NCBI GenBank assembly: GCA_036506155.1
Contig: DASXSF010000153.1
Location: forward strand, 1 to 64,000
DNA from: DASXRA01 sp036506155
GTDB taxonomy: Bacteria; Actinomycetota; Actinomycetes; Mycobacteriales; Jatrophihabitantaceae
DNA: 64,000 nt
Direction: 5' to 3'
Part shown: one piece after another, positions 26,715 through 37,117 of the stretch
Numbering within the stretch: the first letter of the stretch is position 1
How the letters are laid out: each line of letters begins with the position of its first letter
Notes under the pieces: model-generated
The model's database searches: none
What the model saw: the letters and a program-made list of their open reading frames with translations, nothing else
What the model was told of the DNA's origin: nothing
Translations under genes and position numbers: made by a program

Positions 26715-28166
26715 ATGGCCGAGAAGTTCGACTCGCTGGACCCGGCTTCGGGCGATGTTGTCGGCACCTATCCGGTCCACACCGCGGACGATGTGAACGC
26801 CGCCGTCGCGCGTGCGCGCGGTGCCGCCGGGTGGTGGCGCGACCTCGGTTACCAGGGACGCGGCAAGCGGCTGCGAGCCTGGCGGCGGCTGCTCGTGCGG
26901 CGCAGCGACGAGCTCGCCGACCTGATGCATCGGGAGAACGGCAAGCCCGTGGACGACGCAGTCAGCGAGGTGATGCTCGCAGCCGAGCATCTGAGCTGGG
27001 CGACGGCCCATGCGCCCCGCGTGCTGGGACGCCACCGCGTCGCGCCCGGCATGCTGGCGGTGAACCACACCGCGTCCGTGACCTATATGCCGTGCGGGGT
27101 GGTCGGCGTCATCGGGCCGTGGAACTACCCGGTGCACACCCCGCTCGGCTCCATCAGCTACGCGCTTGCCGCAGGCAATGCCGTGGTGTTCAAACCGAGC
27201 GAGTACGCGCCTGCCGTCGGGGCGTGGCTGGTCGACACGTTCGCGTCGGTCGTACCGGAACGGCCGGTCTTCCAGGTGGTGACCGGCTTCGGCGACACGG
27301 GTGCCGCGCTGTGCCGTGCCGACGTCGACAAGCTGGCGTTCACCGGATCCACCGCGACCGGCAAGAAGATCATGGCAAGCTGCGCTGAGACGCTCACCCC
27401 GGTGCTGATCGAATGCGGTGGCAAGGACGCGCTGATCGTCGCCGACGACGCCGACCTCGACGCGGCGGTCGACGGCACGGTCTGGGGCGGGATGTCCAAC
27501 GCAGGGCAGACGTGCGCCGGGGTAGAGCGGGTGTACGCCGTGGCGTCGGTATACGACGAGTTCGTGGCGCGAGTGACCCGCGCGGCGGGGCTCATCCAAG
27601 CCGGCACAAACTACGGCCCGATGACGATGCCCGGACAGATCGACGTGGTGCGGCGGCATATCTCCGATGCGCTCGCCCGCGGGGGACACGCCGTAGTAGG
27701 CGGGCCTGACTCGGTGCAGCCGCCGTACATACAGCCGGTGGTGCTCGTCGACGTGCCCGAGGACTCCGCAGCCGTGCAGGAGGAGACGTTCGGGCCCACC
27801 GTGACGATCACTCGGGTCCAGGACATCAACGAGGCCGTGGAGCGGGCCAATGCCAACCCGTACGGGCTCGGCGGCGCTGTGTTCAGCGCGAGCCACGGCG
27901 ACGAGATCGCCGAGCGGCTCTCCTGCGGCATGGTGAGCATCAACTCGGTGATCGCGTATGCCACTGTGCCGGGGCTTCCATTCGGAGGCGTACGGAGTTC
28001 GGGCTTCGGCCGCATCCACGGCGCGGACGGACTACGCGAGTTCGCCTGGCCGCGCGCCGTCACGCACCTGCGCTACCCGCCGCCGATCAAGGCGCTGACG
28101 TTCCGTCGCACGCCGCGCGACGTGGCTCGGCTGAAGCGCCTGATCAAGGCTCGCTGGGGCCGCTAG
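26715..28166 (+). CDS. Aldehyde dehydrogenase family protein
   Basis: NAD(P)-dependent oxidation of an aldehyde to an acid. The 483-residue protein has GVIGPWNYPVHTPL (cofactor), GFGDTGAALC and AFTGSTATGKKIM (Rossmann), catalytic Glu in LIECGGKDALIV, catalytic Cys in SNAGQTCAGVERVY, and QEETFGPTVTI. It resembles the succinate-semialdehyde dehydrogenase group; the substrate is not certain. It lies 32 bp after merR and 18 bp before the dehydrogenase fusion, so the three may be co-transcribed. Confidence 0.92.
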   Translation: MAEKFDSLDPASGDVVGTYPVHTADDVNAAVARARGAAGWWRDLGYQGRGKRLRAWRRLLVRRSDELADLMHRENGKPVDDAVSEVMLAAEHLSWATAHAPRVLGRHRVAPGMLAVNHTASVTYMPCGVVGVIGPWNYPVHTPLGSISYALAAGNAVVFKPSEYAPAVGAWLVDTFASVVPERPVFQVVTGFGDTGAALCRADVDKLAFTGSTATGKKIMASCAETLTPVLIECGGKDALIVADDADLDAAVDGTVWGGMSNAGQTCAGVERVYAVASVYDEFVARVTRAAGLIQAGTNYGPMTMPGQIDVVRRHISDALARGGHAVVGGPDSVQPPYIQPVVLVDVPEDSAAVQEETFGPTVTITRVQDINEAVERANANPYGLGGAVFSASHGDEIAERLSCGMVSINSVIAYATVPGLPFGGVRSSGFGRIHGADGLREFAWPRAVTHLRYPPPIKALTFRRTPRDVARLKRLIKARWGR

Positions 28167-28184
28167 GGCGGCGCACTAAGGTTC

Positions 28185-29963
28185 ATGGGCATGGCTCGGG
28201 AGTTCCAGCAGGTCGGCGTCGTCGGACTCGGCACCATGGGTGCCGGCATAGCCGAGGTTTTCGCCAGGACGGGGTTGCGCGTCGTCGCGGTCGAGGTCGA
28301 CGACGGGGCCCTGGCGCGCGGACGGGGACACATCGAGCACTCCACGGGGCGCGCCGTCGCACGCGGAAAGCTGAGCGAGGCCGAGCAGCGCGCGCTCCTC
28401 GAGCGAATCGACTTCGGCACTGACCTCGGCCGGCTCGCCGATGTCGACCTCGTCGTCGAAGCGGTGCCCGAGCACCTGAACCTGAAGCGGCACATCTTCA
28501 CCGAGCTGGATCAGACGTGCAAACCCGACGCGATCCTGGCCACGAACACGTCGTCGCTGTCGGTCACCGAGATCGCTGTCGCGACGGGCCGGCCCAGCAA
28601 GGTCGTCGGACTGCACTTCTTCAACCCCGCACCCGTGATGAAGTTGGTCGAGATCGTGCGCACGGTGGTGACCGAACCCGAGGTCGTCGACGAGGTCGAG
28701 GCGTTCGCCCAGAAGCTCGGCAAGGTCGACGTCACGATTGGCGATCGCGCCGGGTTCATCGCCAACGCCTTGCTGTTCGGGTACCTGAATCACGCAGCCT
28801 CGCTGTACGAGTCTCGGTACGCCAGTCGCGAAGACATCGACGTCGCCATGAAGCTGGGCTGCGGACTCCCGATGGGTCCGCTGGCGTTGCTCGATCTGAT
28901 CGGGCTCGACACGTCCTACGAGATCCTCGACACGATGTACAAGCAGACCCGCGACCGCCTGCATGCGCCGGCGCCGATTTTCAAGCAGATGATCATTGCC
29001 GGGTTCCTGGGACGCAAGTCCGGCCGCGGCTTCTACACGTACGACGCGCCGGACTCGCCGAACGTCGTGGCCGACGCGCAGACGCCCCGCGCGGATGCGG
29101 TCACGGGCGGGCGGCCGGTCGAGCGGGTCGGCATCGTCGGCTCGGGGACGATGGCGACGGGCATCGTCGAGGTGTTCGCCAGGGCCGGCTACGACGTGCT
29201 GTTCGTCGCGCGCAGCGCCGAGAAGCTCACCAAGGTCGCGACGGCCGTCAAGTTGTCGATGGAGAAAGCGGTGCAGCGGGGGAAGTTGGAGGGTGCCGAC
29301 CGCGACGCGGCTCTCGCCCGCATCCGCGGCACGACCTCGCTCGATGACCTCAGTGACGTCCAGCTCGTGGTCGAGGCGGTGATCGAGGACGCTGCCGTCA
29401 AGCATGCCCTGTTCGCGAACCTGGACGATATCTGCGCACCCGGCACGGTGCTGGCCACGACGACGTCCAGCCTGCCGGTGATCGAGTGCGCGGCGGCCAC
29501 GTCGCGGCCTGGCGACGTCGTGGGTATGCACTTCTTCAACCCGGCCGCGGTGATGAAGCTCGTCGAGGTCGTGCGCGCCGTCTCCACGACGGCCACCGCC
29601 GAGGCGACGGCCCTAGACGTGGCCCACAAACTCGGCAAACACCCGGTGCGCTGCGGCGACCGCGCCGGGTTCATCGTCAACGCGCTGCTGTTCCCGTATC
29701 TGAACGACGCGGTGAAGATGCTCGAGGCGCACTACGCCAGTGCCGACGACATCGACTCCGCGATGAAGGTGGGATGTGGCTACCCGATGGGGCCGTTTGA
29801 GCTGCTCGACGTCGTGGGCCTGGACGTCGCGCTGGCCATCCAGCGCACCCTGTACCTGGAGTTCCGCGAGCCCGGCTTCGCGCCGGCACCGCTGCTCGAG
29901 CATCTCGTGACGGCTGGACGGCTGGGCCGCAAGACGGGCAAGGGCTTCCGGGAATACGCCTGA
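28185..29963 (+). CDS. Tandem-duplicated 3-hydroxyacyl-CoA (3-hydroxybutyryl-CoA) dehydrogenase
   Basis: The 592-residue protein holds two complete dehydrogenase copies. Copy 1 (about 8-290) has GLGTMGAG at 14-21, SLSVTEIA, GLHFFNPAPVMKLVEI (catalytic His) and DRAGFIANALLFGYLN. Copy 2 (about 312-592) has GSGTMATG near 316-323, GMHFFNPAAVMKLVEV and DRAGFIVNALLFPYLN. Both keep the active-site His and the C-terminal dimer domain with GCG(L/Y)PMGP. It should interconvert acetoacetyl-CoA and 3-hydroxybutyryl-CoA, between the thiolase (33054) and Ccr in the ethylmalonyl-CoA route. A second ATG at 28191 is possible. Confidence 0.93.
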   Translation: MGMAREFQQVGVVGLGTMGAGIAEVFARTGLRVVAVEVDDGALARGRGHIEHSTGRAVARGKLSEAEQRALLERIDFGTDLGRLADVDLVVEAVPEHLNLKRHIFTELDQTCKPDAILATNTSSLSVTEIAVATGRPSKVVGLHFFNPAPVMKLVEIVRTVVTEPEVVDEVEAFAQKLGKVDVTIGDRAGFIANALLFGYLNHAASLYESRYASREDIDVAMKLGCGLPMGPLALLDLIGLDTSYEILDTMYKQTRDRLHAPAPIFKQMIIAGFLGRKSGRGFYTYDAPDSPNVVADAQTPRADAVTGGRPVERVGIVGSGTMATGIVEVFARAGYDVLFVARSAEKLTKVATAVKLSMEKAVQRGKLEGADRDAALARIRGTTSLDDLSDVQLVVEAVIEDAAVKHALFANLDDICAPGTVLATTTSSLPVIECAAATSRPGDVVGMHFFNPAAVMKLVEVVRAVSTTATAEATALDVAHKLGKHPVRCGDRAGFIVNALLFPYLNDAVKMLEAHYASADDIDSAMKVGCGYPMGPFELLDVVGLDVALAIQRTLYLEFREPGFAPAPLLEHLVTAGRLGRKTGKGFREYA

Positions 29964-29990
29964 TCCCGGCGGGTAGGTCAGGCTGAGCTC

Positions 29991-31052
29991 TCAGGCGCGC
30001 TTGTTGGCGCGTTGCCTTGCCGGCTGTGCGGTGGCCTGGTTGGCCGCCTTCTGCTCGGCAGCCGGCGGCTGCTCCGGTGCTGACTGCTCGCCCTCCGGCG
30101 GTGCCGGCGCGGCGAGCGGACCCGTCTCGGCGAGCACCGTCGCGATCTTGGCGTGCAGTTCCTGCAGCTCGACGTGCGTCTGCTCCCGACGGGTGTGCAG
30201 TCGGGCGACCTTCTCCTCGGCCTCGCCGATCATCTGCTCGGCCCGGGCGCGTGCCGTCTCGCGTGTCTGATCCGCATCGGCCTCGGCGGCCGCCGCCAAT
30301 TCGCTGGACTTGGCCGCCTCCTCGCTGCGGCGCAGCCGCAGGGCAATCTCGAAGTCGTCCTCGGCGGTTTGAATGCGGCGGTGGAGCTCAGCCTCCTCCT
30401 GGACCCGCCGTTGCGCGAACTCTTCCTCCCGGCGCGTGCGCTCCGCGGCCGCCTCGGCGTCGAGCCGCTCCCGGGCTGCCTGCGCCTCGAGCGTCAGCTG
30501 GTCCTCCTCTGCACGGGCCCGGGCGATGTCCTGCTCCAGCTGCATCGTGACCTCAGCCCGGTGCCGCTCGGCGTCGGCGATGCGCTGACGGAACGTCTCG
30601 TCCGCCTCGATGTGGCGTTCTGTCGCCTGGGCCATGATCTGCTCGGACTCGAAGCGTGCGTTCGCCCGCACCCGTTCGGCCGACTCGTCGGCCGCGCGGC
30701 GGGTTGCGAGGACGTAGGCATCGGCGCCCGTGCGCATCTTCGCCGCCTCCGCCGCCGCGGAGTCGAGCATCTCGCGCACGCGCACGTCCACGTTCTCCGA
30801 TGTGACTCGCGTAGTGGCCGTGCGCAGCTGCCGTCTCAGCGACTCGATCTGCGCCTGCGTACTGGCCAGCTGCGCAGCGAGGTCGGCGCAGCGGGCGATC
30901 GCGGCGTCCCGGTCGGCCGTGGCGGCGCGCACATCGTCATCGAGATTGGCGACGTACTCGTCCACCTGGCGTCGGTCGTAGCCTCGCATGGCAGTGTCGA
31001 AACCGCGATCGGTCAGGATCGGCAGGGCGTCCGAGTAGTTCTCCGAAGACAT
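29991..31052 (-). CDS. FilP/DivIVA-like coiled-coil cytoskeletal protein
   Basis: The 353-residue protein starts with a DivIVA-like module (GFDTAMRGYDRRQVDEYVANLDDDV) followed by about 270 residues of near-continuous coiled coil rich in Ala/Glu/Arg, and a Pro/Gln/Ala tail ending in KRA. This matches FilP/Scy-type proteins of Streptomyces, which form cytoskeletal networks at hyphal tips with DivIVA. Its place just before mce-thiolase-meaB is also that of filP/scy (SCO5396-SCO5397, from memory). A role in polar growth or septum placement is inferred. The start is the ATG at 31052. Confidence 0.75.
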   Translation of the reverse strand: MSSENYSDALPILTDRGFDTAMRGYDRRQVDEYVANLDDDVRAATADRDAAIARCADLAAQLASTQAQIESLRRQLRTATTRVTSENVDVRVREMLDSAAAEAAKMRTGADAYVLATRRAADESAERVRANARFESEQIMAQATERHIEADETFRQRIADAERHRAEVTMQLEQDIARARAEEDQLTLEAQAARERLDAEAAAERTRREEEFAQRRVQEEAELHRRIQTAEDDFEIALRLRRSEEAAKSSELAAAAEADADQTRETARARAEQMIGEAEEKVARLHTRREQTHVELQELHAKIATVLAETGPLAAPAPPEGEQSAPEQPPAAEQKAANQATAQPARQRANKRA

Positions 31053-31113
31053 GCTCCGATCGTCCCACCCCAGCGCAGCAGTCCCAAGCCGACTGGCTGA
31101 AGATCACCGATGA

Positions 31114-31130
31114 GCGATGAGCGCTCGCGA
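31114..31130 (+). repeat. Dispersed repeat, copy 4 (partial)
   Basis: GCGATGAGCGCTCGCGA matches the first 16 nt of the 24-nt repeat, then diverges into AGGGCGG. It lies in the 119-bp gap between the filP-like gene start and the ccr stop. Confidence 0.65.
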
Positions 31131-31171
31131 AGGGCGGTCTAGAAGTTTGGCGCGCCGACCGCCCAGGCGGG

Positions 31172-32500
31172 CTATAAATTCCGGAATCGGTTGATCTGGG
31201 TGAGGTGCTTGGCGCGGAGATCGTGATCGCGCACCCCGAGGCCCTCCCGGGGAGCCAGGCAGAGCACGCCGACCTTTCCTTGGTGGAGGTTGCGGTGGAC
31301 GTCGTGGGTTGCCTGCCCTGTTTCGCTGAGCGGGTAGACGCGCGACAACGTCGGATGGATCGCAGCGCGGGCAATGAGCCGGTTGGCCTCCCAGGACTCG
31401 CGGTAGTTCGCGAAGTGCGATCCGACGATGCGCTTGAGCGTCATCCAGAGATAGCGGTTGTCGTACTCGTGTCGGTAGCCGGACGTGGAGGCGCAGGTGA
31501 CGATCGTGCCGCCCCGGCGCGCCACGTACACCGACGCGCCGAACGTGTCGCGGCCGGGGTGCTCGAACACGATATCGGGGTCGTCGCCGCCGGTCAGCTC
31601 GCGAATCCGGGCGCCCAGCCGCTTCCACTCGGACGGCTGCTGCTCGCCGCCGGTCCAGAACTGGTAGCCCTCAGCCGTTCGGTCGATAATCAACTCCGCG
31701 CCGAGTGACCGGCACAGCGCTGACTTGGCGGGCGAGGAGACGACGCACACCGGGATTGCGCCGCCGTTCAGCACGTATTGCGTGGCGTACCCACCCAGGC
31801 CGCCGGAAGCGCCCCAGATCAGGACGACGTCGCCCTGCTTCATGTCGGCGCCGTGGTGCGAGACGAGCTGGCGGTATGCCGTGGAGTTCACCAGGCCCGG
31901 GCAGGCAGCCTCCTCCCAGGTCAGGTGGGCCGCCTTGGGCATCAGCTGGTTGGCCTTGACGAGTGCCAGCTCGGCGAGGCCTCCGAAGTTCGTCTCGAAC
32001 CCCCAGATGCGCTGCTGCGGGTCCATCATCGTGTCGTCGTGGCCCTGCGGGTCCTCGAGCTCGACGGACAGGCAGTGCGCGACGACTTCGTCGCTGGCGT
32101 GCCAGCGTGTGACGCCGGGCCCGGTGCGCAGCACGACGCCGGCGAGGTCGGATCCCACGACGTGGTAGGGCTGATCGTGCTTGCGGGCCAGCGGCGACGA
32201 CTTGCCGTACCGGCGCAGGAATTCGAACGTGGGCAGCGGCTCGAAGATCGACGTCCACACCGTGTTGTAGTTGATCGCGCTGGCCATCACCGCGACCAGC
32301 GCCTCGCCGGGCCCGACCTCGGGCGTGGGGACGTCCTGCACGGAAAGGCTCTTGCGCGGGTCCTTGTCGCGAGTGGCAAGCCCTTCGAACATGCCTACTT
32401 CTTCGGCGCGGACGACGACGCCGCGGTAGGAGTCCGGCACCGGCAAGCGCGCAAGGGCTGAGAGCTCGTCGTTCAGGATCGCGGTGCGGATGTCGTCCAC
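31172..32500 (-). CDS. ccr: Crotonyl-CoA carboxylase/reductase
   Basis: It reductively carboxylates crotonyl-CoA with NADPH and CO2 to (2S)-ethylmalonyl-CoA. The 442-residue MDR-family enzyme opens DDIRTAILNDE and contains VMASAINYNTVWTSIFEP, YHVVGSDLAGVVLRTG, QLMPKAAHLTWEEAACPGLV, and the NADPH loop WGASGGLGGYATQY. The Glu/His CO2-site region lies in WGFETNFGGLAE. These features separate Ccr from ordinary quinone oxidoreductases. It is followed on the same strand by mce upstream (15 bp) and works with Ecm (18693). Products feed glyoxylate/propionyl-CoA metabolism or polyketide extender units. Confidence 0.95.
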   Translation of the reverse strand: MDDIRTAILNDELSALARLPVPDSYRGVVVRAEEVGMFEGLATRDKDPRKSLSVQDVPTPEVGPGEALVAVMASAINYNTVWTSIFEPLPTFEFLRRYGKSSPLARKHDQPYHVVGSDLAGVVLRTGPGVTRWHASDEVVAHCLSVELEDPQGHDDTMMDPQQRIWGFETNFGGLAELALVKANQLMPKAAHLTWEEAACPGLVNSTAYRQLVSHHGADMKQGDVVLIWGASGGLGGYATQYVLNGGAIPVCVVSSPAKSALCRSLGAELIIDRTAEGYQFWTGGEQQPSEWKRLGARIRELTGGDDPDIVFEHPGRDTFGASVYVARRGGTIVTCASTSGYRHEYDNRYLWMTLKRIVGSHFANYRESWEANRLIARAAIHPTLSRVYPLSETGQATHDVHRNLHQGKVGVLCLAPREGLGVRDHDLRAKHLTQINRFRNL

Positions 32501-32515
32501 TGCGGCCTCCGGCGG

Positions 32516-32938
32516 TTACTCGTGGGTAACATTAGCGGGCTCGACGAGTTCGACCAAGACGCCGCCGGCGTCCTTGGGGTGGATGAAGTTCACCTTGCTG
32601 CCCGCGGTGCCGCGCCGCGGCTCGTCGTAGAGCAGGCGCAGACCTCTGGATCGCAGCGACGAAGAGACCGCATCGATGTCGTCGACGGTGTAGGCCAGTT
32701 GCTGGATGCCGGGGCCGTCGCGGTCCAGGAACTTCGCGATGGCGGACACCTCGGAAAGCGGCGCCAGCAACTGGATCTGCGTCTCGCCCTCCCCGACGGC
32801 GAGCATCGCCTCCCGCACGCCCTGCTCCTCGTTCACCTCCTGGTGCACCACGACCATGCCGAACACGTCGCGATAGAAGGCGATCGCCTCATCCAGGTCG
32901 GGTACCGCGATGCCCACGTGGTCGATTCGCCGCAGCAT
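32516..32938 (-). CDS. mce: Methylmalonyl-CoA/ethylmalonyl-CoA epimerase
   Basis: This 140-residue vicinal-oxygen-chelate protein interconverts the C2 epimers of methylmalonyl-CoA; in the ethylmalonyl pathway it also acts on ethylmalonyl-CoA. Metal ligands are His7 (IDHVGIAVPDL), Gln (GEGETQIQLL), His/Gln region (GPGIQQLAYTVDD) and Glu (GVLVELVEP). It is 15 bp upstream of ccr on the same strand and divergent from the thiolase. The combination mce/thiolase/meaB is conserved in Streptomyces. Confidence 0.93.
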   Translation of the reverse strand: MLRRIDHVGIAVPDLDEAIAFYRDVFGMVVVHQEVNEEQGVREAMLAVGEGETQIQLLAPLSEVSAIAKFLDRDGPGIQQLAYTVDDIDAVSSSLRSRGLRLLYDEPRRGTAGSKVNFIHPKDAGGVLVELVEPANVTHE

Positions 32939-33053
32939 CCCGTCATGGTGGCGCCTGCGCAGCGCTTACAGCGAGGCTGGCGTGCGCTTGTTCACATCCG
33001 AGAATCGGAGCACCGTGGATAGAGTCGCGGGCAAGGGCGAAAGGGTGGTTGCC

Positions 33054-34234
<1,181 letters not shown>

Positions 34235-34238
<4 letters not shown>

Positions 34239-35206
34239 CGCGGACCGCTGACGTCGGCGACCTGGTCGAACGCGCCCGCAAGGCGGATCCCCGGGCGGTG
34301 GCGCGGCTGATCTCGCTGGTCGAGAACGACTCGCCGCTGCTGCGTGAGATCGCGGCCGCGCTGGTGCCGTACTCCGGCACCGCCCAGGTCGTGGGCCTGA
34401 CCGGATCACCCGGGGTGGGCAAGTCGACATCGACGTCCACCCTCGTGACGGCGCTACGCGGGGACGGCAAGCGGGTCGGCGTGCTCGCAGTCGACCCGTC
34501 GTCGCCGTTCTCGGGCGGGGCGCTGCTTGGCGACCGGGTGCGGATGCAGGACCATGCTACGGACGAGGGTGTGTTCATCCGCTCGATGGCCTCGCGCGGC
34601 CACCTCGGCGGATTGTCCGCCGCCGTGCCGCAGGCGCTGCGGGTCCTCGACGCGGCCGGGTGCGACATCGTGCTGATCGAGACCGTCGGCGTCGGGCAGG
34701 CCGAGGTGGAGATCGCCTCGCTGGCCGATACGACGGCGGTGCTGCTCGCCCCTGGGATGGGTGACGGCATCCAGGCGGCCAAGGCTGGCATTCTCGAGAT
34801 CGCCGACATCTTCGTCGTCAACAAGGCCGACCGCGACGGCGCGGACCAGGTGGCCCGCGACCTGCGATACATGCAGTCGCTGGGCGGCCGGCACTCCGCG
34901 CCAGGAGCCTGGCGGCCACCGATCGTGAAGACGGTGGCGGTCCGGGGGGAAGGCCTCGAGGACCTACTGGCGGCGCTGGCCAAGCACCGCGACTGGCTGA
35001 CCCGAAGCGGTGAGTCCCGCCGTCGCCGCCACGCCCGGGCAGCTGCCGAGATCGAGGCGATCGCGGTCGGGGAGGTGCGGGCGCGTTTCGCCGATGTGCA
35101 TGGCTCGGCGGCACTTTCCGCGTCTGCGCAGCGCGTCATCGACCGCGAGTTCGATCCTTACACGGCTGCCGACGTCCTCGTCGCGTCGCTTACGACGTCC
35201 GCCTGA
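34235..35206 (+). CDS. meaB: MeaB/ArgK-type GTPase chaperone of B12-dependent mutases
   Basis: MeaB loads and protects adenosylcobalamin on acyl-CoA mutases and uses GTP. The 323-residue protein has P-loop GSPGVGKST, VLAVDPSSPFSGGALLGDRVRM (family signature), IETVGVGQAEVEIASLADT and the NKAD guanine motif (VVNKADRDGA). The start overlaps the thiolase stop by 4 bp. Likely clients here are Ecm (18693) and IcmA (47631). Confidence 0.95.
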
Positions 35207-35332
35207 GGCGCCGCTATTCGGTGCCGGGCGCCCCGTGGATTGCCTGGCGACCACAACCTGACAACAACCCACCCGTTCCGGGTGATGGGCCGAACTCCTT
35301 GCGACACAGCAATTCCCTAGCAAGGAGGAACC

Positions 35333-37045
35333 ATGCGCAGACCGACAGCCCGTCGCGTCGGTGCCGTCACCGTCGCGCTCGGGGTCGCGTTCGCCGGTGC
35401 GGTCGCGGCGCTCGGACCGATCGACGCGGGGGCGTCCAGCCACCGCGAGGCACCGCTCATCGCGGCCGACCCAGCGGTGGACAACACCGACGTGTACGCG
35501 TTCGTCAGCCCGGACCGCCCGGGCTACGTCACGTTCATCGCGAACTTCATCCCGTTCGAGGAGCCGAACGGGGGACCGAACTTCTATCCGTTCGCGACGG
35601 ACGCCACCTACAACATCAAGGTCGACAGCGACGGCGACGCCAAGCCGGACGCCGTGTTCCGCTGGACGTTCCACAACATCGACAAGCGGGGCGGTAACAC
35701 GTTCCTGTACAACAACGGGCCGGTGACCTCGCTCGACGACCCCAACCTGCTGTTCCGGCAGACCTACACGCTGGAATCGTCGTTCGGGGGTCGCCCGTTC
35801 CACACCCGGATCGCGAACGCGCCGGTCGCGCCGTCGCGGGTCGGGAAGGCGTCGATGCCGAACTACCAGCAGCTGCGCGACCAGGCGGTCACCACCCTGC
35901 CCGGTGGCTGGAAGACCTTCGCCGGCCAGGCCGACGACCCGTTCTTCCTGGACCTGCGTGTCTTCGACCTGCTCTACGGCGGGGACCTGAGCGAGACCGG
36001 GCAGGACACGCTCGCCGGGTACAACGTGAACACCATCGCCCTGCAGGTGCCGTTCCAGGACGTGGCCATGAACGGCGACCCGGTACGTAACCCGAACATC
36101 GGCGTCTGGTCGACCGCCGAGCGGCCGCGCGTGCGGATCAGCGGCCAGAGCACCGGGGGCGGCGGATGGGTGCAGGTGTCCCGCCTGGGCAACCCACTGG
36201 TCAACGAGGTCGTAGTGCCGGCCAACCTGAAGGACGCGTTCAACTCGCTGCCGCCGGACCGGGACGCCTCGATCGCGCCGGTCGTCGCCCGGGTGAAAGA
36301 CCCTGAGGTGCCGAAGCTGATCCAGGCGATCTACGGCCTACCGGCTCCGGCGACACCGCGCAACGACCTCGTGGAGATCTTCCTGACCGGCATCACCACG
36401 AAGGCCGGCGGTCCGATCAAGGCAGACCTCAACTCCCAGTTGAACAACGCCGACGTGATCTCCAGCAGCTTCCGCCCCTCGGAAATGCTGCGCCTCAACT
36501 TGTCGATCAAGCCGACCGCGACGCCCAACCGGCTCGGCGTGCTGGGTGGGGATCTGCAGGGCTTCCCGAACGGGCGCCGGCTGACCGACGACGTCGTCGA
36601 CATCGAGCTGCAGGCGCTCGAGGGCGCGGCGCAGACCGGCAAGCTGGTCAGCGCGCTGGCCAAGGGTGACGGCGTGGACGCCAACGACAACGCGTTCAGC
36701 TCGACGTTCCCGTACCTCGCGCTGCCGAACGTGGGCGCCGTAAACAAGGGCGGCGGCACCGGCGCGGGCGCCCAGACCAACGCCATCGGCGCGGCCCACG
36801 TGCAGCCCCAGACGCAGGCTCCGTCGTCGTCGGCCGCACCGGCCGAGCGGGCGCCGAGCACAGCGCCGGCCGCGGTCTCCCGTCCGTCCACGCACAACGT
36901 CGGCCTGACGATCGCCGGAGCGACGGGTGGCGCGGGTGTGGCAGCCCTGGTCTTGCTGGGCGGCGCTTGGTTCATGCGCCGTCGCCGGCCGGTCCCGGTG
37001 ACACCACCTGGACCGGTACCCGGGCCCGACATGCAAGACCACTAA
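35333..37045 (+). CDS. DUF4331 surface protein with signal peptide and C-terminal membrane anchor
   Basis: This 570-residue protein is preceded by AAGGAGGAACC. A signal peptide (about 1-34, cleaved near DAGASS) leads into a DUF4331 domain: SSHREAPLIAADPAVDNTDVYAFV at about 35-58, FIANFIPFEEPNGGPN, and RRLTDDVVDIELQAL near residue 420. A Ser/Thr/Pro/Ala linker (about 480-525) and a membrane helix (VGLTIAGATGGAGVAALVLLG) with RRRR stop-transfer follow. The domain's function is not known. It heads a run of five plus-strand genes. The 126 bp upstream presumably holds a promoter. Confidence 0.88.
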   Translation: MRRPTARRVGAVTVALGVAFAGAVAALGPIDAGASSHREAPLIAADPAVDNTDVYAFVSPDRPGYVTFIANFIPFEEPNGGPNFYPFATDATYNIKVDSDGDAKPDAVFRWTFHNIDKRGGNTFLYNNGPVTSLDDPNLLFRQTYTLESSFGGRPFHTRIANAPVAPSRVGKASMPNYQQLRDQAVTTLPGGWKTFAGQADDPFFLDLRVFDLLYGGDLSETGQDTLAGYNVNTIALQVPFQDVAMNGDPVRNPNIGVWSTAERPRVRISGQSTGGGGWVQVSRLGNPLVNEVVVPANLKDAFNSLPPDRDASIAPVVARVKDPEVPKLIQAIYGLPAPATPRNDLVEIFLTGITTKAGGPIKADLNSQLNNADVISSSFRPSEMLRLNLSIKPTATPNRLGVLGGDLQGFPNGRRLTDDVVDIELQALEGAAQTGKLVSALAKGDGVDANDNAFSSTFPYLALPNVGAVNKGGGTGAGAQTNAIGAAHVQPQTQAPSSSAAPAERAPSTAPAAVSRPSTHNVGLTIAGATGGAGVAALVLLGGAWFMRRRRPVPVTPPGPVPGPDMQDH

Positions 37046-37058
37046 CCGTTCCATGAGC

Positions 37059-37099
37059 CTCCGGGGGGTGCGCAGGCCACGAGCCGGCACCCCCCGGAG
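37059..37099 (+). terminator. Strong hairpin between the DUF4331 and TPR genes
   Basis: CTCCGGGGGGTGC (37059-37071) pairs perfectly with GCACCCCCCGGAG (37087-37099) around a 15-nt loop, starting 13 nt after the DUF4331 stop. There is no T-tract. It lies 18 bp before the TPR gene, so it may lower downstream expression or protect the mRNA end. Confidence 0.7.
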
Positions 37100-37117
37100 C
37101 CAGGCGAGGAGGTCACC

